In this document: one piece after another, positions 1 to 7,072 of the stretch
How positions within the stretch are numbered: position 1 is the stretch's first letter
How the letters are laid out: every line of letters starts with the position of its first letter
Origin: Aerococcaceae bacterium DSM 111022
Lineage (GTDB): Bacteria; Bacillota; Bacilli; Lactobacillales; Aerococcaceae
Assembly (NCBI GenBank): GCA_015863195.1
Contig: JACBXO010000008.1
Coordinates: forward strand, 1 to 64,000
DNA: 64,000 nucleotides
Reading direction: 5' to 3'
Position numbers and translations under genes: made by a program
Notes under the pieces: model-generated
What the model was told of the DNA's origin: nothing
Databases searched by the model: none
Seen by the model: the letters and a program-made list of their open reading frames with translations, nothing else

Positions 1-276
1 GATTAGAAATGTTACTGGCTACCCGGTCTAGTAACAAATCAGCTCGCATTTGGATTAGAAATGTTACTGGCTACCCGGTCTAGTAACAAATCAGCTCGCA
101 TTTGGATTAGAAATGTTACTGGCTACCCGGTCTAGTAACAAATCAGCTCGCATTTGGATTAGAAATGTTACTGGCTACCTGGTCTAGTAACAAATTAACT
201 CGCATTTGGTTCAAAAATGTTACTGCGGACCTGATCTAATAACAACTCTAAGTGCTTCTAGATCAGAAATGTTACT
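1..276. repeat. Tandem array, 52-bp unit, about 5.3 copies
   Basis: Units begin at 1, 53, 105, 157, 209 and, partially, 261. The first three are identical, the fourth has a few changes and the last two are diverged, so the array decays toward its right end; it may extend left of the window. Each unit holds an inverted repeat, GTTACT and AGTAAC, separated by 13 bases. The period is not a multiple of three and no frame stays open, so this is not protein-coding. It is not CRISPR, because units abut with no unique spacers. Confidence 0.95.
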
Positions 277-389
277 CGAAGCAGATTACAGATAACAGAA
301 TTAATATTTCATTCATAAATTTGTAAGCATTTAAGCCCCAATTACTTATACCCACCCAAACCTCACAACAAACTAAGGAATATTAAGAA

Positions 390-494
390 GAGTCGCAGCA
401 ACGCAGCGACTCGACCATCTGAAACAAAGCTTTTAGGCCAGTGCCTAAAAGCCACCTTCTAAAAAGAAAAGAAGTCAATTTCCCAGAAATTGAC
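390..494. repeat. Three-hairpin cassette, order A-B-C
   Basis: Three palindromes lie close together: A, GAGTCGC/GCGACTC at 390-412; B, GCTTTTAGGC/GCCTAAAAGC at 429-452; C, GTCAATTTC/GAAATTGAC at 474-494. The same three hairpins occur in this order at 5261-5473 and in reverse order at 9262-9357 and 54528-54628. The whole cassette therefore behaves as one dispersed repeat that can sit in either orientation. Confidence 0.85.
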
Positions 495-798
495 CACCGC
501 TCAAAGCATAGATCTAAAAACAACAATCAACCAGAATCCCTCAACAAAGCTGTACTCAAAACTCCCGAGGAAACAAAATCAAAAATCGAACCAAATAGAA
601 ACTACACACAAAAATATTTGCGAGCCAAAGCGCCAAAGCAAATTCAACCCCAACCAAAACCAAATACCCTATCCCCAGCAGTTCTTTGATTTCTCCCATC
701 CCCCACGCTTTTCATAATGATAAAACCAACAAAAATCAGAAAACAACCCCAGCATATCGAAGAGGAAAGGGCAATACAGACAATATAATTTGCGAAAA

Positions 799-942
799 AA
801 AGGCGGCATTTTTCCCGTAGGAAAAGGAGTTTTGGCGCAGCTTAGCAGACATTTTGCGAAGCAATTAGGTATGCTCTAGCCAAAACAGGCCGGAATAACG
901 AAGTTATGAAGGCCGGTCCCTACGGAGAAAAATGCCGCCTTT
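799..942. repeat. MITE-like element with 23-bp terminal inverted repeats (copy D1)
   Basis: The ends are near-perfect inverted repeats (left AAAGGCGGCATTTTTC then CCGTAGG, right its complement with one extra base). Inside, GGCCGG pairs with a second copy around a small AATAAC/GTTAT hairpin, so most of the 144 bp can fold on itself. A longer copy in the opposite orientation lies at 4785-5043. There is no transposase and no clear target duplication, so mobility is inferred only from the dispersed copies. Confidence 0.75.
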
Positions 943-1024
943 ATGCAGCAAATTCCTATACCAACTATAATTCCCTTTCCACCTCGCTATTTTTTCAGCA
1001 TTCTTTTAAATCCCTGTTTCTAAC

Positions 1025-1053
1025 TTGTAGAAATCGCTTAATTTGCCTATAAT
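1025..1053 (+). promoter_or_regulatory. Putative sigma-A promoter of the M42 peptidase gene
   Basis: TTGTAG at 1025-1030 and TATAAT at 1048-1053 are separated by 17 bases, with the coding start about 30 bases downstream and an AGAGGA ribosome binding site between. The -10 is a perfect match; the -35 matches 4 of 6. Confidence 0.6.
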
Positions 1054-1083
1054 TATAGATAACAAGAAAAGAGGAATGCATCA

Positions 1084-2142
1084 ATGACAACACAAATATC
1101 ACTAGAAAACCGCGCACGCCTTGAGCGCATCAAAGAACTAACCACCATCCCATCACCAACCGGATACACATACGACATCATGGACCACATCCAGGCCCAG
1201 CTCACCGCACAAAACATCGCCCACGACCTCACACCCAAAGGTGGGCTACTGATTACAATGCCAGGCCGTGACACAGCACGCCACCGTTTTGTAACAGCCC
1301 ACGTTGATACACTCGGAGGCATTGTGCGCGCAATTAAACCAGATGGCCGTTTGAAAATGGACCGAATTGGTGGTTTTACCTATCACTCGATTGACGGCAA
1401 TTATGTCACAATCCATAGCTCATTAACCAATGAGAAATTCCAAGGCACTGTATTGTTAAAACAAACGAGTGTTCACGTCTACAGCGATTCCGCTACAGCT
1501 GAGCGTAATCAAGACAATATGGAAATACGACTGGACCATATCGCAAACTCTAAAGAAGACGTTGAGGCTTTAGGCATTCGTGTGGGCGATTTTATTAGCT
1601 TCGACCCCCGCACTGAAATCTACGAAACAGGTTACATAAAATCACGTCATCTAGACGACAAAGTCAGTGTTGCCATACTTTTAGAAATGATTGAAAAAGT
1701 GGCTTCTAAAGAAATCGAATTGGCGCACACGACGCATTTTTATATTTCGAATAATGAGGAAATCGGCTATGGCGGCAATTCGAATATTGACCCGGCGGTT
1801 GAGGAGTATTTGGCGGTCGACATGGGCGCGATGGGGACGGACCAGCAGACCGACGAGCATTCGGTGTCGATTTGCGTCAAGGATGCGTCGGGGCCATACC
1901 ATTTGGGGCTCCGCAACCAGTTTGTCGAGCTGTGTGAGGCGCAGGAAATCCCTTACCAGCTGGACATTTACCCGCATTACGGGTCGGACGCGTCAGCGGC
2001 GATGAAGGCCGGCGCGGACGTGCGCCACGGGCTTTGCGGCGCGGGAATTGACGCGAGCCACGCTTACGAGCGCACGCACATCGACTCGGTCAACGCGACT
2101 TTCGACCTGGTCGAGGCGTATTTAACGGCGTCGATGGATTAA
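1084..2142 (+). CDS. M42 family metallopeptidase (glutamyl aminopeptidase/deblocking aminopeptidase type)
   Basis: Cytosolic di-metal aminopeptidase that removes N-terminal residues from peptides; M42 enzymes usually form large tetrahedral (TET) assemblies. Metal and catalytic motifs are visible in order: VTAHVDTLGG near residue 75, SRHLDDKVS near 190, NNEEIGYGG near 225 with the Glu-Glu pair, VAVDMGAMG near 248, and the terminal HAYERTHIDS. The length of 352 residues is normal for the family. The start is an ATG behind AGAGGA. The gene stands alone after its own promoter and is followed by a 63-residue ORF. Base composition flips inside the gene: the first 250 bases of the plus strand are C-rich and the last 350 are G-rich. 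Substrate specificity cannot be told from sequence. Confidence 0.93.
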   Translation: MTTQISLENRARLERIKELTTIPSPTGYTYDIMDHIQAQLTAQNIAHDLTPKGGLLITMPGRDTARHRFVTAHVDTLGGIVRAIKPDGRLKMDRIGGFTYHSIDGNYVTIHSSLTNEKFQGTVLLKQTSVHVYSDSATAERNQDNMEIRLDHIANSKEDVEALGIRVGDFISFDPRTEIYETGYIKSRHLDDKVSVAILLEMIEKVASKEIELAHTTHFYISNNEEIGYGGNSNIDPAVEEYLAVDMGAMGTDQQTDEHSVSICVKDASGPYHLGLRNQFVELCEAQEIPYQLDIYPHYGSDASAAMKAGADVRHGLCGAGIDASHAYERTHIDSVNATFDLVEAYLTASMD

Positions 2143-2179
2143 TTTATTATTTTTATTTTAGGGAAGGTAGGGTAGATAA

Positions 2180-2371
2180 ATGATGAGTCAAGATTCTAAG
2201 CAGTTTACGTTTGGTGAGCGAGACGAGCAGGCTGAGCTAGATTTTATTAAGCAGCTTGAGGAAAAGTTAGCTAAAGATAAGAAGCAGGTCGTGCCGACCG
2301 ATCAGGCTGGTGGTGACGGCGAAGACGGGCAGATCGTTCTCCTCGTTGATGATGAGATTTATAAACCGTAG
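2180..2371 (+). CDS. Small acidic hypothetical protein, 63 aa
   Basis: I do not recognise this protein. It is highly charged (an EEKLAKDKK stretch, then a GGDGEDGQ turn, then a hydrophobic IVLLVDDE segment), with no signal peptide or membrane helix. It starts with ATG ATG behind a GGGAAGGTAGGG purine run, 37 bases after the M42 peptidase gene, and is closed by a strong terminator, so it is probably co-transcribed with the peptidase. The ribosome site, the terminator and the compact frame support it as real. No function can be assigned. Confidence 0.6.
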   Translation: MMSQDSKQFTFGERDEQAELDFIKQLEEKLAKDKKQVVPTDQAGGDGEDGQIVLLVDDEIYKP

Positions 2372-2377
2372 TTATTT

Positions 2378-2413
2378 AGAGAGTGAGCCCGATTGGGTTT
2401 GCTCTCTTTTTTT
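2378..2413 (+). terminator. Rho-independent terminator
   Basis: AGAGAGTGAGCCC pairs with GGGTTTGCTCTCT and is followed by a run of seven T. It ends the M42 peptidase plus 63-aa ORF transcript. Confidence 0.85.
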
Positions 2414-2428
2414 GTTTGCGAATGAATT

Positions 2429-2721
2429 GCATATCTGCGAGGCCTTGGTCATTCATTTTTTGCCGTGGGACCGTTGCTGAGACTGTTGAGTTAGTGATTA
2501 CAGTCTCACATGCGAGAATATATGCAGTTAAACTAATTTTCAATTTCCGATGATAAAGTTAGTTTTTAATTTTTCTGTAGATTTAGCTCTTCTGCTTTCT
2601 TCGAAAGCTCCAGACTTTTCTGACCTATTGAATCTGTTGCGCGCTACGCTTGCACAGCTTCTAATACGGTCAGAAATCCTAATTTCACGGCAAATGAATG
2701 CCCAAGGCCTCTTCGATATGC
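2429..2721. repeat. Diverged large inverted-repeat element (copy D3)
   Basis: The outer arms at 2429-2470 and 2686-2721 are imperfect inverted repeats of about 36 bases, sharing GAGGCCTTGG and the TTGCCGTG ends. The interior resembles copy D2 at 4785-5043: GGGACCG followed by GCTGAG, then ACATGCGAGAATAT near the centre. It appears to be an old member of the same family with a nested insert. Confidence 0.65.
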
Positions 2722-2845
2722 TGAAAGAGCATTCAAATTCTAGAACTAACTACGATTTATAAGGAGTGGGGATTGGGGAGGAAGTGGTGGGTGAGAGATT
2801 ATTATTGGTTTTGGGATTTTGAATGTATGCTTTTGGGGTGGTGAG

Positions 2846-2980
2846 GAGTCGCTGCTAAAACTATACGAGATAGCTATCTTGATTTATCTTTTTAAGTAAT
2901 AACTCGATTAACTATATTTATTCTCGCATGTAAGACTGTAATGTTGCTAAAGCAACAACAGTCTCAGCAACGGCGACTCC
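2846..2980. repeat. Hairpin A split by a nested inverted-repeat insert
   Basis: The two arms of hairpin A (GGAGTCGC and GCGACTCC) lie 120 bases apart instead of 4-9. Between them sits TTCTCGCATGT plus a GTTGCTAAAGCAAC mini-hairpin and CAGTCTC. The same modules occur, in complement, inside elements D2 and D3. This looks like one repeat inserted into the loop of another. Confidence 0.65.
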
Positions 2981-3047
2981 TTTCCTTTTGTTCCTCTGTT
3001 TTGTGTAAGGGGTTAGAAAGAGTGTATTCTTGGGGTTGGGCTTAGTA

Positions 3048-3475
3048 GATGCATTTTTTTGCATCCTTTTGGGATTGAGATTAGGGGGGGTCACAGATTG
3101 TGCATCCTCTGTTTGAGAAAGTGAAGGGGATGCAAAAAATTGCATCCTTTCGGAATTGAGATTAGGGGGGGTGCACAGATTGCGCATCCTCGGTTTGAGA
3201 AAGTGAAGGGGATGCAAAAAATTGCATCCTTTCGGAATTGAGATTAGGAGGGTGCACAGATTGTGCATCCTCTGTTTGAGAAAGTGGAGGGGATGCAAAA
3301 AAATGCATCCTTTTAGAATTGAGAATAGGAGGGTGCGCAGATTGTGCATCCTCTGTTTGAGAAAGTGGAGGGGATGCAAAAAAATGCATCCTTTTAGAAT
3401 TGAGAATAGGAGGGTGCGCAGATTGTGCACCCTCGATTTGAAAAATAGATGGGGATGCAAAAAATTGCATCCTTT
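3048..3475. repeat. Tandem array, 81-bp unit, about 5.3 copies
   Basis: The unit marker GATGCA recurs at 3048, 3129, 3211, 3292, 3373 and 3454, that is every 81 bases with one of 82. Each unit contains the palindrome GGATGCAA-4-TTGCATCC and a second, shorter one around GTGCA. Because 81 is divisible by three, several frames on both strands stay open across it, which gives spurious repetitive ORFs. The palindrome core also appears as the terminator of the ROK pseudogene at 6021-6051. Confidence 0.92.
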
Positions 3476-3634
3476 GATGGCAAATTAATTGCAATGGCCA
3501 TGTGATTTAAGGAGCTGATTGCAAATTAAATGCAATGGGCACGTGAATTTGATCGTTCTAAATAAATTTCACTACCTCCACTTTGATCGGAGTTGCTTTC
3601 CAAAACTCACCACCTTTAACTAATCATATCAAAA

Positions 3635-3818
3635 TTTTGCGTTGCATTTAAAGTGGTGCGTAAAAGTAGATTGTTTGAGTATTTAGTGATTTTGGTGCTT
3701 AATTATAGTGTTTTAATGTTTATAAACTCGTTTTGGTTTGTTTTATATCATTTACGTTTCATTAAGCAACGTAAATGGTACGTAAAAATTTGCGTTGCAT
3801 TTAAAATAGGACGTAAAA
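3635..3818. repeat. Direct repeat of a TTTGCGTTGCATTTAAA module
   Basis: TTTTGCGTTGCATTTAAA followed by GCGTAAAA (3635-3665) recurs at 3788-3818 with small changes. An inverted version, CATTTACG with GCAACGTAAATG, lies between them. No coding function is apparent. Confidence 0.6.
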
Positions 3819-3955
3819 TGTATTTTGTAATGCATCTACAAAATAGGGATCGGAGTTGGTATCTCAAAATGCTAACAATACTTTCGAAAGAGCAGTGCGA
3901 AGCGCTTGTTTATGGGGTGGGGGCGTAATATAATTGGGGAAAAGGAGCTGATTGG

Positions 3956-4705
3956 ATGAGTAAGTTACAGGATTTATTGGCGCAGTTGAAGGGGTATGAG
4001 TGGGTGAATTTGACGCATGATATTACGAAGGAAATGCCTTTGTACCAGGCGTTTGAGCCGCTGGTGCCAAACATTATCACCACACTCGAGGAGACGGGGT
4101 CGGATAATCGGACGTATACGTTGGCGACTTCTCACGGGACGCATACGGATGCGCCGGCGCATTTTATGCCTGGTGGGCGTACGTTCGATGAGATTGATTT
4201 GAAGGAGCGCGTTTTGCCGCTTTGTGTGGTGCATGTTGAGGATAAAGTATTGCTCGATAATGGGTATGCGGCTACGGTCGATGATTTGTTGGCTTGGGAG
4301 GAAGTGAACGGGCGTTTTCCTGAGGAGTCGTTTGTGGCGCTATCTACCGGATGGTACCATAAGGCGGTGGATCAGGAGACGTTTGAGAATCGAAACGCGG
4401 ACGGTGTTGAGGTGACGCCGGGTTGGTCGATTCCGGCGTTGGAGTTCTTGAGTCGTGAGCGTGGTGTGACGGCGATTGGGCATGAGACGTTGAATACGGA
4501 TTCGGGTGTTGAGGCGGCGGAGTCTGATGCGGAGTTGCCTTTGCCGGCGCAGCGTTTTTGGTTGAGTGAGAATAAGTTTCAGGTGGAGATGTTGCGGAAT
4601 TTGGATTTGGTGCCTGCTACGGGGTCTGTGATTTTTGTGACGTTGCCGCATGTTAAGGGGGCGCCTGCATTCCCTTCAGAAGTTTGGGCCGTGGTACCGA
4701 AATAA
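3956..4705 (+). CDS. Cyclase family protein (kynurenine formamidase-like metal-dependent hydrolase)
   Basis: Member of the cyclase/arylformamidase family, cytosolic metal-dependent hydrolases that cleave formamides or related bonds. The diagnostic metal-binding motif HGTHTDAPAHF lies near residues 60-70, followed by GGRTFDEI. The later GHETLNTDSG and the closing FVTLPHVKGAPAFP also fit. Length of 249 residues is at the usual upper end. Start ATG behind AAAGGAG at good spacing. The gene stands alone, flanked by repeats, with no tryptophan pathway neighbours, so kynurenine as substrate is unlikely to be inferable. Its codons are strongly G/T-ending. The substrate is unknown. Confidence 0.88.
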   Translation: MSKLQDLLAQLKGYEWVNLTHDITKEMPLYQAFEPLVPNIITTLEETGSDNRTYTLATSHGTHTDAPAHFMPGGRTFDEIDLKERVLPLCVVHVEDKVLLDNGYAATVDDLLAWEEVNGRFPEESFVALSTGWYHKAVDQETFENRNADGVEVTPGWSIPALEFLSRERGVTAIGHETLNTDSGVEAAESDAELPLPAQRFWLSENKFQVEMLRNLDLVPATGSVIFVTLPHVKGAPAFPSEVWAVVPK

Positions 4706-4784
4706 TTGTTTTGAGTTAGATAAAATTAGTTTAAGATTTATTTGAAGTATAGTCATTTGAGTTTGTATTTTTAATTTGCTTCAG

Positions 4785-5043
4785 AAAGACGGTATTTTTC
4801 CTGTAGGGACCGGCCTTCATAGCTGCTGAGCTTGTTGTTGCTTTAGCAACTTTACAAGCTTACATGCGGGAATATCTGCAGTTTAATTAATTAGCAAAAA
4901 TTCTAATTAATTTGGATTGTTATTCCCTGCAGATCTAGCTTTGCTATTTCGGCCTGTTTTGGCTAGAGCATACCTAATTGCTTCGCAAAAGGTCTGCTAA
5001 GCTGCGCCAAAACTCCTTTTCCTACGGGAAAAATGCCGTCTTT
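4785..5043. repeat. Inverted-repeat element D2 with a nested insert
   Basis: The ends match those of D1 (AAAGACGGTATTTTTC and its near-complement), and the sequence between is D1 in the opposite orientation: the modules AACTCCTTTT, AGCTGCGCCAAAA, TAGAGCATACCTAATTG and GGCCTG all recur as complements. Where D1 has a 20-base core hairpin, D2 carries about 120 extra bases with their own inverted repeats (GCTTGT/ACAAGC, GTTGCTTTAGCAAC, CTGCAG pairs). It is therefore an element inside an element. Confidence 0.75.
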
Positions 5044-5260
5044 CTTTCGCAAATTTATTAAGTGAGTTATCACATTCTTCTAAATATATTTAATGAGTAT
5101 AGATAATTCAAAACGATTATTATCGTGGGTTTGTATTGGACATTCCAATGTTTGTTAAGGATTTTAGTTTGTTGTTGGCTTTGTTGGTTGTGGGATGGTT
5201 TTAGAACTATTTGGTTTTGGTTGGTGAGTGGATTTGGGTTTGGTTTTTTAAGTGAGGTTA

Positions 5261-5473
5261 GGAGTCGCGTCAGCGACTCCTTTCTGCTTGTTTAGGGTTG
5301 TAGTTGTTCGTTGAGAGCATTGAGTATTTGAGAATGTTGATGAGTTAGTGGGTGTGATCAATCTGGATTTGAGATTACTGTGATTATTAATTTGTTTCAT
5401 TTTGAAGGGTGGCTTTTAGGCAGGGCCTAAAAGCTTCTTTTTATTGAGGAGGTCAATTTCTGGGGAAATTGAC
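5261..5473. repeat. Three-hairpin cassette, order A-B-C (expanded spacing)
   Basis: Hairpin A at 5261-5280 (GGAGTCGC/GCGACTCC), B at 5412-5434 (GCTTTTAGGC/GCCTAAAAGC) and C at 5452-5473 (GTCAATTTC/GAAATTGAC). The B-C part is repeated at 5605-5665. Between A and B lie about 130 bases that also recur in part before the second B-C pair (the TTGTTCGTTGAGAGCATTGA phrase). Confidence 0.8.
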
Positions 5474-5604
5474 TTCTTTATGTTTTTTGGTTTGTAGTTG
5501 TTCGTTGAGAGCATTGATTGTTTGGAATGTTGATGAGTTAATTGGTGTAATCAATCTGGATTTGAGATTACTCTGGTTATTAATTTGTTTCATTTTGAGG
5601 GGTG

Positions 5605-5665
5605 GCTTTTAGGCGTGGCCTAAAAGCTTCTTTTGTTTGAGGAGGTCAATTTCTTGGAAATTGAC
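5605..5665. repeat. Partial hairpin cassette (B-C)
   Basis: A second B hairpin (5605-5627) and C hairpin (5645-5665), without A. The flanking sequence repeats that of the preceding cassette, so the pair probably arose by a roughly 190-bp tandem duplication. Confidence 0.75.
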
Positions 5666-5721
5666 TTCATTATTTTTCTTGGTTTGTAGTTGTTCGTTGA
5701 GGGCATTGGGTTTTTGGGAAT

Positions 5722-5931
5722 GTTGATGGTCATAGTTGTCCCATCGAGGTTGGTTGTGAGGATGTTGATGGTCATAGTTGTCCCATCGAGGTTGGTTGTG
5801 AGGGTGTTGATGGTCATAGTTGTCCCATCGAGGTTGGTTGTGGGGGTGTTGATGGTCATAGTTGTCCCATCGAGGTTGGTTGTGAGGGTGTTGATGGTCA
5901 TAGCTGTCCCATCGAGGTTAGTTGAGTAGGT
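5722..5931. repeat. Tandem array, 42-bp unit, 5 copies
   Basis: Units start at 5722, 5764, 5806, 5848 and 5890 and are nearly identical. Each has a short inverted repeat, GATGG and CCATC, about 12 bases apart. Because 42 is divisible by three, repetitive frames are open on both strands; neither has a ribosome site or start context, so I treat them as non-coding. The array is likely to vary in copy number between strains. Confidence 0.92.
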
Positions 5932-5935
5932 GCTG

Positions 5936-5954
5936 ATGGAACAACTTGTTCCAT
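5936..5954. repeat. Palindrome next to the 42-bp array
   Basis: ATGGAACAA and TTGTTCCAT are perfect 9-base arms around a single C. It follows directly on the last array unit and may be a variant of the unit's own GATGG/CCATC inverted repeat. Confidence 0.6.
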
Positions 5955-6020
5955 TAAACTAGGGTTAGGGAGGTGTTATCGTCTCATTTGTGACGGAATC
6001 CTAATCTGTGATCTTTTGAA

Positions 6021-6051
6021 TTAAAAAAGGATGCACATTTCATGCATCCTC
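6021..6051 (-). terminator. Rho-independent terminator of the ROK pseudogene
   Basis: On the minus strand GGATGCA pairs with TGCATCC around a short loop and is followed by TTTTTTAA. It lies just beyond the ROK stop codon. Its stem matches the palindrome of the 81-bp array. Confidence 0.8.
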
Positions 6052-6056
6052 GTAGG

Positions 6057-6911
6057 CTAATCTATTGTTGCTTCAAAGTAAAGTGCAGCGCCGATGAGGT
6101 TGGCGTTGTTGTTGAATTTGGCGGGGCGGATTTGGGGGGCGAATTGGGCGAGTTTCCAGTGGTTGAGGTTGGTTTGGACGCGGTCTTGGAGGACGCTTGG
6201 GATTTCTTGTTGCTTTGATACGCCGCCGCCGATGATGAAGGCTTCGGGGTTGAGTATTGCGGTTAGGTTTTGGATGAGTCGGGTTAGGCTGTCGTAAAAT
6301 GTGTCGATAAGTTTTATAGCTAGTTCGTCGCCTTCGTCTCGTAGTTCGAAGAGGCGCGGGCCGTCGATCTCAGTTCCGGTTGCCTCTTTGTATTTGCTGG
6401 TGGCTTCAACGATGGAAATGTTGTCGCGGATGCTTTTGCCGTCTTCTTTTTGGATCCAACTAAATTCGCCGGCGAAGCCTTGGGTGCCGGTGTAGAGTTG
6501 TTTGTTGATGAAAATAGCTCCTCCGATGCCTGTGCCGATGATGATGAAGACGCTGTTTTCAAAGTCTTTGGCGTTTCCTAATCCTACTTCAGCGAAGCCG
6601 GCGCAGTGGGCGTCGTTTTCGATGGTGACGGGTGTTTCAAAGAATTCGGTTAAATCAGTTGTAATATCAAAATCATGAATAAATGAGACAGCGCTGTTAC
6701 CTAAGATGACGCCGGTGTCGTGGTTGACGGTACCGGGGGCGCTGATGGCGACGCCGTCGTATTGGTAGTCTTGTTTTAAATGAGTAAGTTTTTCTTTGAA
6801 TGTGTCGTAGTTGTCTGGGGTTGGAAATGATCCCTCATAAGATAACTCGCCGTTGTCCCAGGTGCCGTATTTGATGGAGGTGCCTCCGATGTCGATGGAT
6901 TATAATGCCAT
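6057..6911 (-). pseudogene. ROK family sugar kinase, interrupted by TAA at codon 4
   Basis: Reading the minus strand from ATG at 6911 gives M-A-L-stop, then an uninterrupted 280-codon ROK kinase: SIDIGGTSIKYGTW (phosphate loop), PGTVNHDTG, ENDAHCAGFAEV, the IIIGTGIGGAIF ATP-binding loop and the closing IIGGGV. Such kinases phosphorylate glucose, N-acetyl sugars or glucosides. An AAGGAG ribosome site precedes the ATG. After the stop there is no in-frame ATG, GTG or TTG, so no normal restart is available. A single T-to-A change (TTA to TAA) would explain it. The body shows no other damage and the terminator is intact, so inactivation is very recent, or the stop is read through, or the base is a sequencing error. 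It lacks the Cys-rich zinc motif of many ROK kinases. Confidence 0.85.
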
Positions 6912-7017
6912 GTGTTGTGTCTCCTTTTTATGCATTTTCTTTAGTGTAATTGATTTTTAAGTCTTAGACAATGTTTGTGCTGGGGTGTGGTGGAATACTT
7001 TTCCTAAAGTGGTTTTA

Positions 7018-7046
7018 TTGTATGCGGTTTCATGAAGTGGTAAAAT
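7018..7046 (+). promoter_or_regulatory. Putative promoter of dhaKLM
   Basis: TTGTAT at 7018-7023 and TAAAAT at 7041-7046 with a 17-base spacer, about 27 bases before the dhaK start. No operator or cre site is evident. Confidence 0.5.
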
Positions 7047-7072
7047 GGGGGTAAATTGAAAGGGGAATGGGT

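Larger units (their letters stand above)
277..1024. other. Non-coding stretch with hairpin elements
   Basis: No supported gene. The plus strand is strikingly A/C-rich from about 300 to 780. Short open frames at 441-717 have no ribosome binding site and are compositional artefacts. The stretch holds the three-hairpin cassette at 390-494 and the terminal-inverted-repeat element at 799-942, listed separately. Confidence 0.7.
2414..3955. other. Long non-coding, repeat-filled stretch
   Basis: About 1.5 kb without a supportable gene. It holds a diverged inverted-repeat element (2429-2721), a split hairpin with an insert (2846-2980), an 81-bp tandem array (3048-3475) and a direct repeat (3635-3818). 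Open frames at 2550-2762, 2918-3494 and 3653-3928 run through these repeats and lack ribosome sites. Confidence 0.75.
4706..6020. other. Non-coding stretch with nested repeats and a 42-bp array
   Basis: About 1.3 kb with no supportable gene. It contains element D2, one full and one partial hairpin cassette and a 42-bp tandem array, listed separately. The plus strand is strongly G/T-rich between elements. Confidence 0.75.

Noticed and set aside
1-276. CRISPR array
   Set aside because: Units of 52 bp abut directly with no unique spacers, and there are no cas genes in the window.
441-717. Two overlapping plus-strand ORFs of 75-82 codons
   Set aside because: They cross the hairpin cassette, have no ribosome site, and consist of Lys, Gln, Asn and Pro as expected from A/C-rich DNA.
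2918-3494. Repetitive minus- and plus-strand ORFs
   Set aside because: They are open only because the 81-bp unit is a multiple of three; several frames are open at once and none has a ribosome site.
3653-3928. Plus-strand ORF of 91 codons before the cyclase gene
   Set aside because: It runs through a direct repeat, starts without a ribosome site and has a composition set by AT-rich DNA.
5620-5929. Repetitive proteins encoded by the 42-bp array on either strand
   Set aside because: Same artefact as for the 81-bp array; no start context, and neighbouring hairpins lie inside the frames.
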